DNA of 64,000 bases from an uncultured Flavobacteriaceae bacterium (GCA_947502635.1 CANNAN010000013.1:1-64000); one strand, 5' to 3'; shown: positions 7,488-17,127, counted from the stretch's first letter. Notes: generated from the letters alone by a model not told the origin. Numbers and translations are program-made.

Positions 7488-8450
7488 TTATCGCTCTACT
7501 TCAGGAAAATGCGCGATTTCTTTTTGTGCATTAAAGTCATGGGCAGGAATAATTTTAATTTCAGGTTTTTCTTTTGCAAGGTGATGAACTTTAACAATAA
7601 ATTCTTTTACTTTTTCACTATCTCCATCTACTTTGTTTCTTGGAATAGCATGTTTTTCTGCAGGTAAGTAGAATGCTTCAACAGCCCAAGTTAAATCTCC
7701 TGTGAAAAAATATCGTTTACCAGACTTTAAGTTTACAAACATCCCTAAAGAACCTTTAGTATGTCCTGGAAGTTTTACTAAAATTACAGTTCCGTCATTG
7801 AAAACATCATAACTTTCGTCAAATATTTCATAAGTAGTGGTATTAAAGTCTAAAAATTTCCATTTAATAAAGTCTGCATCGTATTGTTCTTTTATAAAGG
7901 CAGGAGGGGTTGCTTCTTCACTAATTGCATGATTGTATTCTTCTCTTGTTGTCCAAACTGTAGCTTTTGGAAAATCTTCAATTCCGCTTGCGTGATCAAA
8001 ATGAAGATGTGTTGGGAGAATAAAATTAATAGAATCTGGATGAAACTCATTTTCAATTAAAATATCTTTTAAAGATTTTAGCTTATTGAATTTAAATATT
8101 TTACGATCTAAAAAAGTAAATTTATCATGAAACTGACCTTCAATTTCACTTCCCAAGCCAGTATCGAATACAAATGTTCCTTTAGGGTGCTGAATTAATA
8201 TTGAAACGTGAGACAGCTTTCGCGTTTTAAATAAATTGCCTCCTTTAAATACAAATGCTTCTGGTGTTTTTGCATACCCAGTTTCAATAATTGAGAGAGA
8301 AAAATCAATTTCTTTATCTAAAGGATAATTAATTCCAGAAAAAGTTGGTGTTGCATATTTAGAAATATCAATTGTTGATTTACAAGATTGGATAAATACT
8401 AAAATACTGATAACTATAACTAATATTAGGATCAATTTTTTATTTTTCAT
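7488..8450 (-). CDS. Metallo-beta-lactamase-fold hydrolase, lipoprotein (N-acyl-homoserine-lactonase-like)
   Basis: A 320-aa protein. The N-terminus is Lys-rich, then hydrophobic (LILILVIVISILVFIQSC), and ends in a lipobox with Cys23, so it is exported and lipid-anchored. The zinc motif THLHFDHASG (HxHxDH) lies near residues 148-157. A downstream LPGHTKGSLG supplies the next His, and TGDLTW supplies the bridging Asp. Spacing and the late IIPAHD motif resemble AHL-lactonase/AttM-like members, but Bacteroidota homologues act on various lactones and esters. It follows a Crp/Fnr gene by about 60 bp on the same strand and is probably controlled by it. It lies inside the stretch bounded by the 50-bp repeats. 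Confidence 0.85.
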   Translation of the reverse strand: MKNKKLILILVIVISILVFIQSCKSTIDISKYATPTFSGINYPLDKEIDFSLSIIETGYAKTPEAFVFKGGNLFKTRKLSHVSILIQHPKGTFVFDTGLGSEIEGQFHDKFTFLDRKIFKFNKLKSLKDILIENEFHPDSINFILPTHLHFDHASGIEDFPKATVWTTREEYNHAISEEATPPAFIKEQYDADFIKWKFLDFNTTTYEIFDESYDVFNDGTVILVKLPGHTKGSLGMFVNLKSGKRYFFTGDLTWAVEAFYLPAEKHAIPRNKVDGDSEKVKEFIVKVHHLAKEKPEIKIIPAHDFNAQKEIAHFPEVER

Positions 8451-8513
8451 TGTGTTATTTTAAGATTAAAACACAAAGAAATATTAAAGAAAAGAGCTAT
8501 ACATTGATATTTG

Positions 8514-9101
8514 TTAAGATATGCAGATTTCTTTCCTAACCCTACTTAATGATTCAGGAGCTATTCCAAGAAAACTAGCTATTTGATGTTGGGGAACTTT
8601 CTGAGTAATTTTTTTATCGTAGTTTTTTATAAAATCTAAATATTTTTCTTTGGCTGTTTTGGTTTGCATTGAGTACATTCTATCTAGCACACATAAATAG
8701 TTTTTTTCAGCTAAAATTCTTCCTAGTTTTTCAATCTTTCTAGATTCTTTGTATAATTCAGTAAGAATTTGATAAGACAATTCATAAACAATACTATCTT
8801 CTAGTGTTTCTAAGGTTTCAAAAGAAGCTGTTTGACTAATAAAACTAGAAAAGGTAGATATAAATTGTTTATCACAAGCAAAATATGTATTAATTTCTTT
8901 TCCGTCTTGTAAATGGTAAGTTCTTAGTAATCCATACTCTATGAAGTATAAATTATTTGCAATACTTCCTTCTTTAATTATTGCTGTTTTAGCATTAATT
9001 TTTTTTCTATTTAGTTTAATACGAAAATCTTTCCATTCACTTTCTGTTAAGCCAATTAATTTTTCTAATATTTTATGTAGTTCATTCATTGCTGTATTCA
9101 A
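8514..9101 (-). CDS. Crp/Fnr-family transcriptional regulator
   Basis: A 195-aa regulator with a cyclic-nucleotide-binding-like domain (residues 20-120; IIKEGSIANNLYFIEYGLLR is the typical first part) and a C-terminal winged helix (KVPQHQIASFLGIAPESLSR, 170-190). This HTH signature (IASFLGIxPESLSRxR) is common in Bacteroidota Crp-like proteins. The effector is unknown. It is transcribed just ahead of the metallo-hydrolase gene. It is similar in layout to the regulator at 3631-4200 but differs in sequence, so it is not a recent duplicate. Confidence 0.85.
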   Translation of the reverse strand: MNTAMNELHKILEKLIGLTESEWKDFRIKLNRKKINAKTAIIKEGSIANNLYFIEYGLLRTYHLQDGKEINTYFACDKQFISTFSSFISQTASFETLETLEDSIVYELSYQILTELYKESRKIEKLGRILAEKNYLCVLDRMYSMQTKTAKEKYLDFIKNYDKKITQKVPQHQIASFLGIAPESLSRVRKEICIS

Positions 9102-9224
9102 TTGTGGCTAACGGGAGTTTGTGTGTTAACCCCGTTTTATTTATTCAAATATATAGAAGATGTATTTATTCTGTATAGGAATAAATTTTTTATAAAAAAG
9201 GGCTTAAAATGATTCATAAAGTTT

Positions 9225-9416
9225 CTATAGAGTGCATATTTTATGAAAAATAAAAACATCTTTGATTTTGTTCATGAAAGCTTCGAAACCTAAGATTAAG
9301 ATAGACACCGTTCTTTTGAGATTATAACAAGTAAAAGCCAAGTATACTTCTGCTAAGACTTTTTCTTTGGTTCTGGTTAATGTATAGTCAAAATGCCATT
9401 GCCTTTTTAGGGTTCC
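9225..9416 (-). pseudogene. C-terminal fragment of an IS1182-type transposase
   Basis: The minus strand encodes TLKRQWHFDYTLTRTKEKVL then YLAFTCYNLKRTVSILI and a stop at 9225. The pattern (IKRQWG-DYTL, EF-L-FTCYNLRR) is that of the C-terminus of IS1182-family transposases. The rest of the transposase is missing. The similarity ends at about 9417, exactly where the palindromic repeat starts, so the fragment was cut at that point. The remaining bases of 9102-9753 show no other gene. Confidence 0.7.
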
Positions 9417-9419
9417 AAT

Positions 9420-9469
9420 ATATAATAGCAATTGCTATTATATTCCATATATTTATTTCAAATCTAATT
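9420..9469. repeat. 50-bp direct repeat with a perfect 24-bp palindrome, copy 2
   Basis: This copy is identical to 4339-4388 except for T instead of C after TTTATT, and it lies in the same orientation. The palindrome occupies 9420-9443. It abuts the truncated IS1182 transposase fragment. The two copies enclose the fusion gene, the metallo-hydrolase gene and the second Crp/Fnr gene. Confidence 0.85.
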
Positions 9470-9624
9470 GATTTGAAATTATTTATAGCCACTTGCTATA
9501 AAATTCTGTTGTTTTTGTGCTACTGCCCTAAAAGAGTTTATATATATCTTGTATTCATTCCATTCTTTAACATATGGTGTGTTGTAAAACTAAAATCTTG
9601 GTAGAACGTGTAAGAGCATAAGCG

Positions 9625-9652
9625 AAAAAGAGCCCTGTATAGAGCTCTTTTT
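9625..9652 (-). terminator. Terminator at the end of the SusC/SusD locus
   Basis: AAAAAGAGC (9625-9633) pairs with GCTCTTTTT (9644-9652). It lies about 100 bp downstream of the DUF1735 gene, the last gene of the minus-strand uptake locus. Confidence 0.65.
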
Positions 9653-9753
9653 ACAAAATTAAACTAACTAACTAAAATACCAAAATTACTGATTCAGGTA
9701 TGCTTTCCATAATGCCAACAAAAGGCATTATTAGTTTTTTAAAAACTATGAGA

Positions 9754-10620
9754 TTATTGCCATTCTTCTAAAATGAGTTCTGTATTTCTATAAATAAGTG
9801 TTTCCCTTACTGAGTGCGCATCTCCATCTCCATCGGTGTAGTTATATTCAATGGTAAAATTTCTTGTGTCTGGGTCATAAGTTCCTGTACCATTAACATT
9901 AGTAACGCCAGACCCGCCAGAGATAGAAACAGTTTCGTTATTAATGCTAAAAGCCATTCCACGACCAGAAACATCTGGGTTTCCAACATAAGGAACAGAT
10001 AGTTCATTTTTAGAAGTAGTTTCAAGTAGCATATCTTCGTTGCGTACCAGATCTTCTTCAGAATAAGTCACGCTAGTATTATCTGTAGTATTTGTATCTA
10101 CGCCTTTAACATAATACCATCCGTGATATTGATTGTAATAGCGAACAACAATGATAGAGTAGTGCTTATCCTCTAAAATAAAATCGGTTGTTGCGTTTAC
10201 AATTTGAAGTGGGAGCGCATAATTGTTGCCTACCGCAAGGGCATCGTTCATGAATAAATCTTTATTAAGTGTTACCGAAGCTCTTCCCAAAAACTCACCA
10301 CTAGGAATGGTTATACTACTGCTGCTAATGTTATAATAGTTATCAGGTAGCTTTGTTAAATTAGGATAAGCATTCAATAAAGTATCTTCAATAATAAAGT
10401 CAACTTCTTCATTGCTATTGTTTGAATATTTACCACCTAAAACGGCTCCAATTTCGAATGTCATGTCTTGATTGTTTAAATCTACTAAAGTGCGTAAGGG
10501 AAATTGTCGTGCAAAATAAGTTGTTGTATGTGTGTAATCTTCCTTATAATCATCATAACATCCTTGTAAAGAAACCAGGGTTCCGATAAGTGTAATAAGT
10601 ACTGTTATTTTTTTAATCAT
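9754..10620 (-). CDS. DUF1735 domain-containing surface lipoprotein
   Basis: A 288-aa protein with a signal peptide and lipobox (ITLIGTLVSLQGCYDDYKE; Cys21). Residues ~30-145 look like DUF1735 (TTYFARQFPLRTLV, FEIGAVLGGKY, then ITIPSGEFLGRASVTLN), and the C-terminal half starts with YHGWYYVKGVD, as in BT_3987-type proteins. Such lipoproteins are encoded with SusC/SusD pairs and are thought to sit on the cell surface and bind glycan or glycoprotein ligands; some homologues are fused to a GH18 domain, which is absent here. It is the last gene of the locus, 32 bp after susD, with a terminator downstream. Confidence 0.8.
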   Translation of the reverse strand: MIKKITVLITLIGTLVSLQGCYDDYKEDYTHTTTYFARQFPLRTLVDLNNQDMTFEIGAVLGGKYSNNSNEEVDFIIEDTLLNAYPNLTKLPDNYYNISSSSITIPSGEFLGRASVTLNKDLFMNDALAVGNNYALPLQIVNATTDFILEDKHYSIIVVRYYNQYHGWYYVKGVDTNTTDNTSVTYSEEDLVRNEDMLLETTSKNELSVPYVGNPDVSGRGMAFSINNETVSISGGSGVTNVNGTGTYDPDTRNFTIEYNYTDGDGDAHSVRETLIYRNTELILEEWQ

Positions 10621-10652
10621 AATCTTATATTTTCAAATTAATTTTAACCTAA

Positions 10653-12392
10653 TTACCATCCTTGGTTTTGAGTTATATTTTGTGTTTTTAGTAATTCATT
10701 GAAAGGAAGTGGGCCATAATTCATATAACTTCTATAATTAGGTGTTGTTATATTATTCCTTAAGAAACTAAAAGTGCCATTGTTGTTATTAGTAATAATG
10801 ACTCCTGTGATGGCTTCATTCAGGTTGTCATTCCATCTTCTTAGATCAAAAAAGCGATGGCCTTCGAAACACAGTTCTATACGTCGTTCATTTTTAATTA
10901 ATTCGCGCATGTCTTCTTTTGATGTAATTGAGGTTAAATAATCATCTGCACCTCCAAAGGCTATACCAGCTCTTCTTCTAACTTCTGCTATAGCGTCTCT
11001 GGCAGACATACCATAAGTTGCATCATCTGGGCCATGAGCTTCATTGGCAGCTTCAGCAAAATTTAAAAAGATTTCCACCTTACGGAATAAGGCATTGTAA
11101 TGCGTGTCGTTAACATTGTTACCAGCTACTAAATTTGCTTTGGTACTAATCCATTTGCGTAGATAATAACCTGTACGAGTAGAATTCTCTACAGTTACAC
11201 TTGGAGCTCCTGTTATATGAGCACCTCCTTGAAAGGTCTCGATAGTTACCCCTTTAAACGTTTGATTATTATGAATAACCGTTGTATAAAATCGTGGGTC
11301 TCTGTTTTGGTACATGTTATTTTCAGCATAACCACTTGCCACCTCGGTTATTGGATAACCATTTGCCATTGGGAATGCATCCACTAAATTTTGAGTTGGG
11401 TTGCATCTTCCATCTCCTTCAAGGTTCGCTCCAGGAGGAAAATGTCTTTGCTCTAAACCATTATCTCCATTCTGATTGCCATTAACACGACGCATAATTA
11501 ATTCGTCATTAAGATCGTTGTTATAAAACGTATTAGAAATGGAATTAACATTATAAACATCGGGTAATGTATTACCGATAGCATCTAAAACATCACTTGC
11601 TGCTTGAGCAGCTTCGGTATACGATGAAGTTGCAAAAGCAGGACTCGCAGCATACAATAACACTCTAGATTTAAGTGCTCTGCATGCAACCGTTGTAGGT
11701 CGCCCTAAGTTTGTTAAATCAAAATCAGGGTCTGTAGTACTATTGTCGTATACGTCTGGTAATCCAGCTGAAAGTGCTACATTTAAATCATCAATAATTT
11801 GTTGAACACACTCTGTATATGTGTTTCGTGATAAATTAAGGGCTCCGTCATCTGTGATATCTAGTGTTGAGGTAATTAATGGAATACCCATTAATTGACT
11901 GTTTTCATCAATACCACCGTAACGTTTTAACAAATCGAAATGAATGAATGCTCTTAAAAAGTAGGCTTCACCTTTTAAGCGTTCTCTATAAGCCTCGTCT
12001 CTAGTGGGGTTCGATTTGAAATATAAGACGGTGCCATCTAAACCAACTTCAATAAACTGATTGACATTTTTTAAATCGTCGTATCTGGCTTGCCAGTTAT
12101 TTATTGGATTTGTAACAGATGTCCAGTAGCCGTCAATTTCTACTATTTTATTCATATTACCTGTTAGGTTGTTTGATAGAGAATTGTCTGTAGCACTATC
12201 TAAAAAGTCACCATCATAGGTGTCATAAGTAGAAGGAATTGCTCTATAAGCATATGTTAATAAGCCTCTAACATATTCTGGGTTTGCTAGCAGCTGCTCA
12301 TATGTTCTTTCATTAGTTAGTTTGGGGTCAAAGTAGTCTTCACAAGAGGAAAGTATAAATAAAACTACTAGAGTGAATAATATATTTTTCAT
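10653..12392 (-). CDS. RagB/SusD-family nutrient-binding outer-membrane lipoprotein
   Basis: A 579-aa protein if started at the ATG at 12392, which gives a clean signal peptide and lipobox (MKNILFTLVVLFILSSCEDY; Cys17). An upstream in-frame start at 12461 would add 23 residues ahead of the signal and is less likely. The N-terminal SusD_RagB region (TYDGDFLDSATDNSLS, YFLRAFIHFDLLKRYGG) provides the TPR-like scaffold, and the C-terminal SusD domain has the usual LIKNERRIELCFEGHRFFDL-RRW signature. It forms the lid on the SusC barrel encoded immediately upstream. The ligand is unknown. Confidence 0.9.
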   Translation of the reverse strand: MKNILFTLVVLFILSSCEDYFDPKLTNERTYEQLLANPEYVRGLLTYAYRAIPSTYDTYDGDFLDSATDNSLSNNLTGNMNKIVEIDGYWTSVTNPINNWQARYDDLKNVNQFIEVGLDGTVLYFKSNPTRDEAYRERLKGEAYFLRAFIHFDLLKRYGGIDENSQLMGIPLITSTLDITDDGALNLSRNTYTECVQQIIDDLNVALSAGLPDVYDNSTTDPDFDLTNLGRPTTVACRALKSRVLLYAASPAFATSSYTEAAQAASDVLDAIGNTLPDVYNVNSISNTFYNNDLNDELIMRRVNGNQNGDNGLEQRHFPPGANLEGDGRCNPTQNLVDAFPMANGYPITEVASGYAENNMYQNRDPRFYTTVIHNNQTFKGVTIETFQGGAHITGAPSVTVENSTRTGYYLRKWISTKANLVAGNNVNDTHYNALFRKVEIFLNFAEAANEAHGPDDATYGMSARDAIAEVRRRAGIAFGGADDYLTSITSKEDMRELIKNERRIELCFEGHRFFDLRRWNDNLNEAITGVIITNNNNGTFSFLRNNITTPNYRSYMNYGPLPFNELLKTQNITQNQGW

Positions 12393-12473
12393 GTTATGTC
12401 TTTTTTTGAAAACTCCTAGGGTTTTATGGTTTAGATTTTCTTTTTTAGTTAACTTTTGCATGATTACTTTTGT

Positions 12474-15266
12474 TTAATAAGTTAATTTTAAACCTAATGA
12501 AATCGTCGTAAACGTTGGATAATTCGTTATACCAGCACTTAAACTTTCAGGATCTAAATTTTTAATCTTAGATATTGTAAAAAGATCATTTCCTCTTACA
12601 AAGAGTTTTAACTTATCGGCTGCAAACTTTTCGCAAATGTTTTTAGTAAAGGAGTAGCTCAGTTCTGCTGTTCTAAGCTTAAAGAAATCACCGTTAACTA
12701 ACCAATATGTTGAATTTCTATAACTATGTGATTGCGATAAAGAGGTTAAACGCGGAGAAGAAGCATTGGCCACAGCATTAGGAACCGCTGCCCCTAAAGC
12801 TTGAACAGAATATTTGTTTTCGCCAACATTCCAATAATAACTATTGTTTAACAATTTGTCTGAACCAGAAGTTCCCTGCCCCAGCACATAAAGCTCAATG
12901 CCTTTATATTCTAAATTAAGGTTTAAAGCGTAGTTCAACCTTGGAAAACTATTGCCTATTATTTTATTGTCAAACTGATCAATTATATTGTCACCTTTAT
13001 CATTAGTAATATCAATTAATTTAACATCACCAGGAATAATATCTCCATAAGAAGAGGTTACACCATGACTAGTAATGTCTGCACTATTTTGGTACAAACC
13101 ATTGGCTTCCCATCCCCAAATAGCATCGGTTGCTTGCCCTGTTTTATTTAAATGTTGATACAGATTAATTTCATCAAACACATCATTTACAGCCTTAGAA
13201 TAGATTAAATTAGTTCCTACAGAATATTTAAACTCTCCAATATTATTGGTATAAGCAATAGAACAATCTATACCAGTGTTTGAAACTTCATTAAAGTTTC
13301 CAATTGGTTTTAAGTCTCCTGTATAATCGGGTAAGGCATTATTTAATATGACAGGAATATCATATCGAAGTTCATTAAAATAGTTGATTTCTAAATCTAC
13401 TTTGTTATTAAATAAGCTGGCTTCAATACCAATATTATATTCTTTTGATTTTTCAAAGGTTAAATTTGGATTGCCAATTTGTCCAGCTCTCCAACCGAAT
13501 TCTTGCGTGGAATTTTGAGGCCCTGTTCTTAAATTACCATTTGCTATATAAAAGTCTCTGTACAAAAGATAGTCAAAAGATCTGTCGTACCCCATAACAC
13601 CAAAAGACCCTTTTAGTTTTAGATAATTAAAAGTTTTACTATGCTTTAAGAAGTCTTCATTGGATAGTATCCATGCAAATCCTGCAGCACCAAAGAGTCC
13701 CCAGCGGTTTTCTTTAGTGAATTTATCAGATCCCATATAAGAGGAAGAACCTTCAATAGTATATTTATTTTTAAAAGTATAATTGACACGAATACCTAAA
13801 TTTATGTTTTTATCATCTTGTTGAGTCGTTGGGCCATCTAATGTTGATTTTCTAGTTAAAGTTTGATTGACACCTACTAAATTAACTTGTAAATCATGGT
13901 TATTCCATGATCTTTCATAATCAATTTTAGCTACGAGCCCCAAATTTTGAGTGACATTATCGCCTCTTCTACTTTCGTTATCATCAAGGACATCAGTTCC
14001 GATTCTGGTTATTAGTGCCAAATCATCAGGGTCATCAAATCGTATTCTTGAATAATCTAAAGATTTACCTATTGCAATGTTGTTAAATACATCAAATGTA
14101 ATGTAGCCACCAAAGGATAGCCCTTTGGTCAATTTATCCAAATTGAAGTTAACTCCAAGGTTGGTTTGTGCATAGTAATTTTTTGTATTTACATAACCAG
14201 ACCTTGCCAATTCACCAACTAGGTTGGTGTCAACCCTTGGGCTAAATCCTAAATTATCGATGTCTCCAACTTCGCCAGCCCATAATGGGTAATCATTGGG
14301 GCGGTGGGAAGCTAATGCACCAAAGAAATCTTCATTAGATATGTTTGCTCTATCCCAAATATCCATTCTACCCGCTATATCTAAAAACATAGACACGGTA
14401 TTGTTGACTTCATAGTCTAGATTACCTCTAACATTTATGCGATTAAACTTTTGATTTTTCCCAAGGTTTTCTAAACCGTTTTCCCCAACATATCCTAAGT
14501 TTAAGAAAAACTTAGTTTCTTCGTCTCCACCAACTAATTGCGCATTGAACCTTCGAAAAGAGGTGCTTTTTTTAAGGAGTTCATCATGAAAATCAACATC
14601 AGGATATAATACAGAGGAGTTGTTTTGGTAATTACTAATGGCATCTGGCGTATAGATTGGATCTAAACCGTCATTCGTTCTTGCCTGATTATATAAACGA
14701 GCATATTGAGCCGAGTTAACATATTTGGGCAAACGCGTAGGGGTTTTTACTCCATATTCGGTATAAAAGGATACTTCCCGTTTACCGCTATATCCTCGTT
14801 TGGTTGTTAGCATAATAACACCATTAGCAGCTTTGCTACCGTATAGCATTTTTGCTGTGACATCTTTTAATATTTGAATGCTTTCAACTTCATCGATAGC
14901 GATACTGGACAAAGATCTATTCGCAATGCCATCAATGACAATTAAGGGCTCGTCACTGTTTCCTCCTCTGGATAAACCTCTAATTTTCATCCAGGTATTA
15001 TCTAAGCCAGGAGACCCGCTGCCTTCAAAAACAATAAGACCAGGTGCTTGACCTGCTAAAATGGATTCAACATTATAGTCGGAAGAATGTAAAAGGGCTT
15101 CACCTTTTATAACATCTACAGCTCCTACTAACTTATTCTTGCTAATTTCTGCAAAAGGAAGGGCAACCTTGTTATTATCGATTTGTACTTTTATTGTATC
15201 ATTTTCCTGCTGAGCAGAAACAGCGCTAACAATGGCTGTTAAAAATAATAATATGTAGTATTTCAT
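12474..15266 (-). CDS. SusC/RagA-family TonB-linked outer-membrane protein (short N-terminus)
   Basis: About 930 aa when started at the ATG at 15266, giving a signal peptide MKYYILLFLTAIVSAVSAQQ. The plug domain carries the SusC signatures PLIVIDGIANRSL and VESIQILKDVTAKMLYGSKA-ANGVIMLTTKRG (residues ~125-165), followed by a 22-strand-type barrel and the C-terminal ISLGLKLTY. The usual CarboxypepD_reg-like domain between signal and plug is missing: only about 35 residues separate them. It pairs with the SusD gene at 10653 and probably imports an oligomer under TonB power. Confidence 0.9.
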   Translation of the reverse strand: MKYYILLFLTAIVSAVSAQQENDTIKVQIDNNKVALPFAEISKNKLVGAVDVIKGEALLHSSDYNVESILAGQAPGLIVFEGSGSPGLDNTWMKIRGLSRGGNSDEPLIVIDGIANRSLSSIAIDEVESIQILKDVTAKMLYGSKAANGVIMLTTKRGYSGKREVSFYTEYGVKTPTRLPKYVNSAQYARLYNQARTNDGLDPIYTPDAISNYQNNSSVLYPDVDFHDELLKKSTSFRRFNAQLVGGDEETKFFLNLGYVGENGLENLGKNQKFNRINVRGNLDYEVNNTVSMFLDIAGRMDIWDRANISNEDFFGALASHRPNDYPLWAGEVGDIDNLGFSPRVDTNLVGELARSGYVNTKNYYAQTNLGVNFNLDKLTKGLSFGGYITFDVFNNIAIGKSLDYSRIRFDDPDDLALITRIGTDVLDDNESRRGDNVTQNLGLVAKIDYERSWNNHDLQVNLVGVNQTLTRKSTLDGPTTQQDDKNINLGIRVNYTFKNKYTIEGSSSYMGSDKFTKENRWGLFGAAGFAWILSNEDFLKHSKTFNYLKLKGSFGVMGYDRSFDYLLYRDFYIANGNLRTGPQNSTQEFGWRAGQIGNPNLTFEKSKEYNIGIEASLFNNKVDLEINYFNELRYDIPVILNNALPDYTGDLKPIGNFNEVSNTGIDCSIAYTNNIGEFKYSVGTNLIYSKAVNDVFDEINLYQHLNKTGQATDAIWGWEANGLYQNSADITSHGVTSSYGDIIPGDVKLIDITNDKGDNIIDQFDNKIIGNSFPRLNYALNLNLEYKGIELYVLGQGTSGSDKLLNNSYYWNVGENKYSVQALGAAVPNAVANASSPRLTSLSQSHSYRNSTYWLVNGDFFKLRTAELSYSFTKNICEKFAADKLKLFVRGNDLFTISKIKNLDPESLSAGITNYPTFTTISLGLKLTY

Positions 15267-15279
15267 TTTTTTAATTTTT

Positions 15280-17127
15280 TTACCAACCTGGATTTTGTTC
15301 AAATTGAGTCATTATGTCCATAACCGATGTGGGGAAGGGGTACCAATAGTGTTTATCTTCAAAAACACGAACAGCACCTTGTAATGCCTTTTTTTCGTAA
15401 ACAGTTTGCCCTCCAATATCTTTAATATCTGCTCCATAGATGGTTCCTGCTCCTAAGACTTCTTTAGATAGCTTCCACCTTCTTAAGTCATGCCAACGAT
15501 GGAACTCTTGGAAAAGTTCTACAGCTCTTTCATTGTAAATTCGTTTTCTGAATTCATCTTTATCCGCAGTGTATTTTACCAGGACATTAGGCATGTTTGC
15601 TCTATTTCGTATAACATTTAAAGCTTGTACAGCAGTTAGAGAACTTCCAGGAACAACTCCGTTTGGCCCATAGGCTTCGTTAGCAGCTTCGGCAAAATCT
15701 AAGTACAATTGAGCGACTCTTATGTGTGGAAAATATCTGTACCAACCTCTTGATCTATTCCATTTATCGTTCCCTGGCCATTTATGTTTTCCTTTATGGT
15801 AATAGCCTGTGAAAAATTTATTCTTATTAACTTCAAAATTGTAATGCCATCCGCCAGGCCTCGCATCAAGGATTCTAATGTTGTTGTTACCTGGGTTTGG
15901 TAAGCCTTCAAACATATCGTCTCCATGCACAGATATAAGTGTTCTTAAGCGAGGGTCGCGATTATCGTAAGGGGCATTGGGGTTAAAACTACCACTTGAG
16001 GTTGCTTCTGGGTCGTTAATATCATACCCGTCGGCTGTTTCAAACCAGTCTACAGCGTTTTGCGTTGGTTGCCCTTCAATAAGCCATCCTCCAGCAAATT
16101 GAGGTAAAAACCACCCTTGTCCCGCTCTTCCACTTCCATTAGGATCTGTATGTCTAGATAAAGGCGCTTGAATAATAGCTTCTTTGGGAAACCCCGAGGT
16201 TCTACTGTACCAATTTTCTGTGTATTCACTCATATTAAACATTTCGTACCCACCTGCTGAGTACCCATTTATGGCATCGGCTCCTGCTTGTGCGGCTTTT
16301 TCTGCATATGTTGTGTTATAGGTTCTTGAGCTAGATCCATAAGGATTTAAATCGGGGTTCATTAACGGACTAGCGGCATATAACAATACCATAGATTTTA
16401 GTGCTCTGGCAGATGTTTTGGTTGCTCTACCTAAGTTCTGGTCGTTCCATTTTTCGGGAAGTAATTGAATAGCTCTGTCTAAATCTTTGACCAAAGAATC
16501 TGTAGATTGTATGTAGGTAGGTCTTACCTCGTCAAAATCATGAGATATAGAATACGTTTCATTCATTATGGGAAAGCCTCCATACCTTCTAATGATTTGA
16601 AAATAATGAAAGCCTCTTAAAAAGTAACTTTGACCAATTAGCTGGTCTTTTAGATTTTGTTGTGAATATCCTAGTTCTGTTGGGTATTCAGTTAATTGAT
16701 CAATGTTTTCTAGGACTGAATTCACAGACCTTATGGCTAGAAACGCTTTCGATACAGGTTCTGCTTGGTGGTCGTTACCGTGGTATTCTGCGCCTGCGCT
16801 TTCATTGGTCATGCCTCCCAGTTCTCGAGCATTAGAGTTCATCCAAACCCCAGTGTTGTAAATCCAGTGAGGTGGGAATTTTGTGTGCGTTACTTGACAT
16901 TCGTCAGACATAACGCCTATTTCGCTGGCCCAGTCGGTATCGGAGTAAACATAATTATGGATTAAAAAATTTGCTCTATCTACCACACCGCGTGTTGAAA
17001 AATAATCTGTAAAAACTTCTTCAGAACTAATGCCTAACTCGGGGTTAACATCTAAATAATCTTCACATGAAATAAAGGCCGTTGCTACTAAAAAAGTGAA
17101 TAGCATTGTTTTATAATATCTTTTCAT
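15280..17127 (-). CDS. RagB/SusD-family nutrient-binding outer-membrane lipoprotein
   Basis: A 615-aa protein with the start placed at the ATG at 17127 (MKRYYKTMLFTFLVATAFIS then Cys21). The SusD-like N-terminal domain includes SYFLRGFHYFQIIRRYGGFP, and the C-terminal domain includes YNERAVELFQEFHRWHDLRR and the final YPFPTSVMDIM. It belongs to the upstream pair with the STN-domain SusC (17153-20569), 25 bp away. The protein differs clearly from the second SusD of the locus, so the two pairs may bind different ligands. Confidence 0.9.
   Translation of the reverse strand: MKRYYKTMLFTFLVATAFISCEDYLDVNPELGISSEEVFTDYFSTRGVVDRANFLIHNYVYSDTDWASEIGVMSDECQVTHTKFPPHWIYNTGVWMNSNARELGGMTNESAGAEYHGNDHQAEPVSKAFLAIRSVNSVLENIDQLTEYPTELGYSQQNLKDQLIGQSYFLRGFHYFQIIRRYGGFPIMNETYSISHDFDEVRPTYIQSTDSLVKDLDRAIQLLPEKWNDQNLGRATKTSARALKSMVLLYAASPLMNPDLNPYGSSSRTYNTTYAEKAAQAGADAINGYSAGGYEMFNMSEYTENWYSRTSGFPKEAIIQAPLSRHTDPNGSGRAGQGWFLPQFAGGWLIEGQPTQNAVDWFETADGYDINDPEATSSGSFNPNAPYDNRDPRLRTLISVHGDDMFEGLPNPGNNNIRILDARPGGWHYNFEVNKNKFFTGYYHKGKHKWPGNDKWNRSRGWYRYFPHIRVAQLYLDFAEAANEAYGPNGVVPGSSLTAVQALNVIRNRANMPNVLVKYTADKDEFRKRIYNERAVELFQEFHRWHDLRRWKLSKEVLGAGTIYGADIKDIGGQTVYEKKALQGAVRVFEDKHYWYPFPTSVMDIMTQFEQNPGW

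Noticed and set aside
9380-9604. 74-aa plus-strand frame in the gap before the uptake locus
   Set aside because: It runs through the palindromic repeat and the antisense of the transposase scrap, and shows no protein-like conservation signal.
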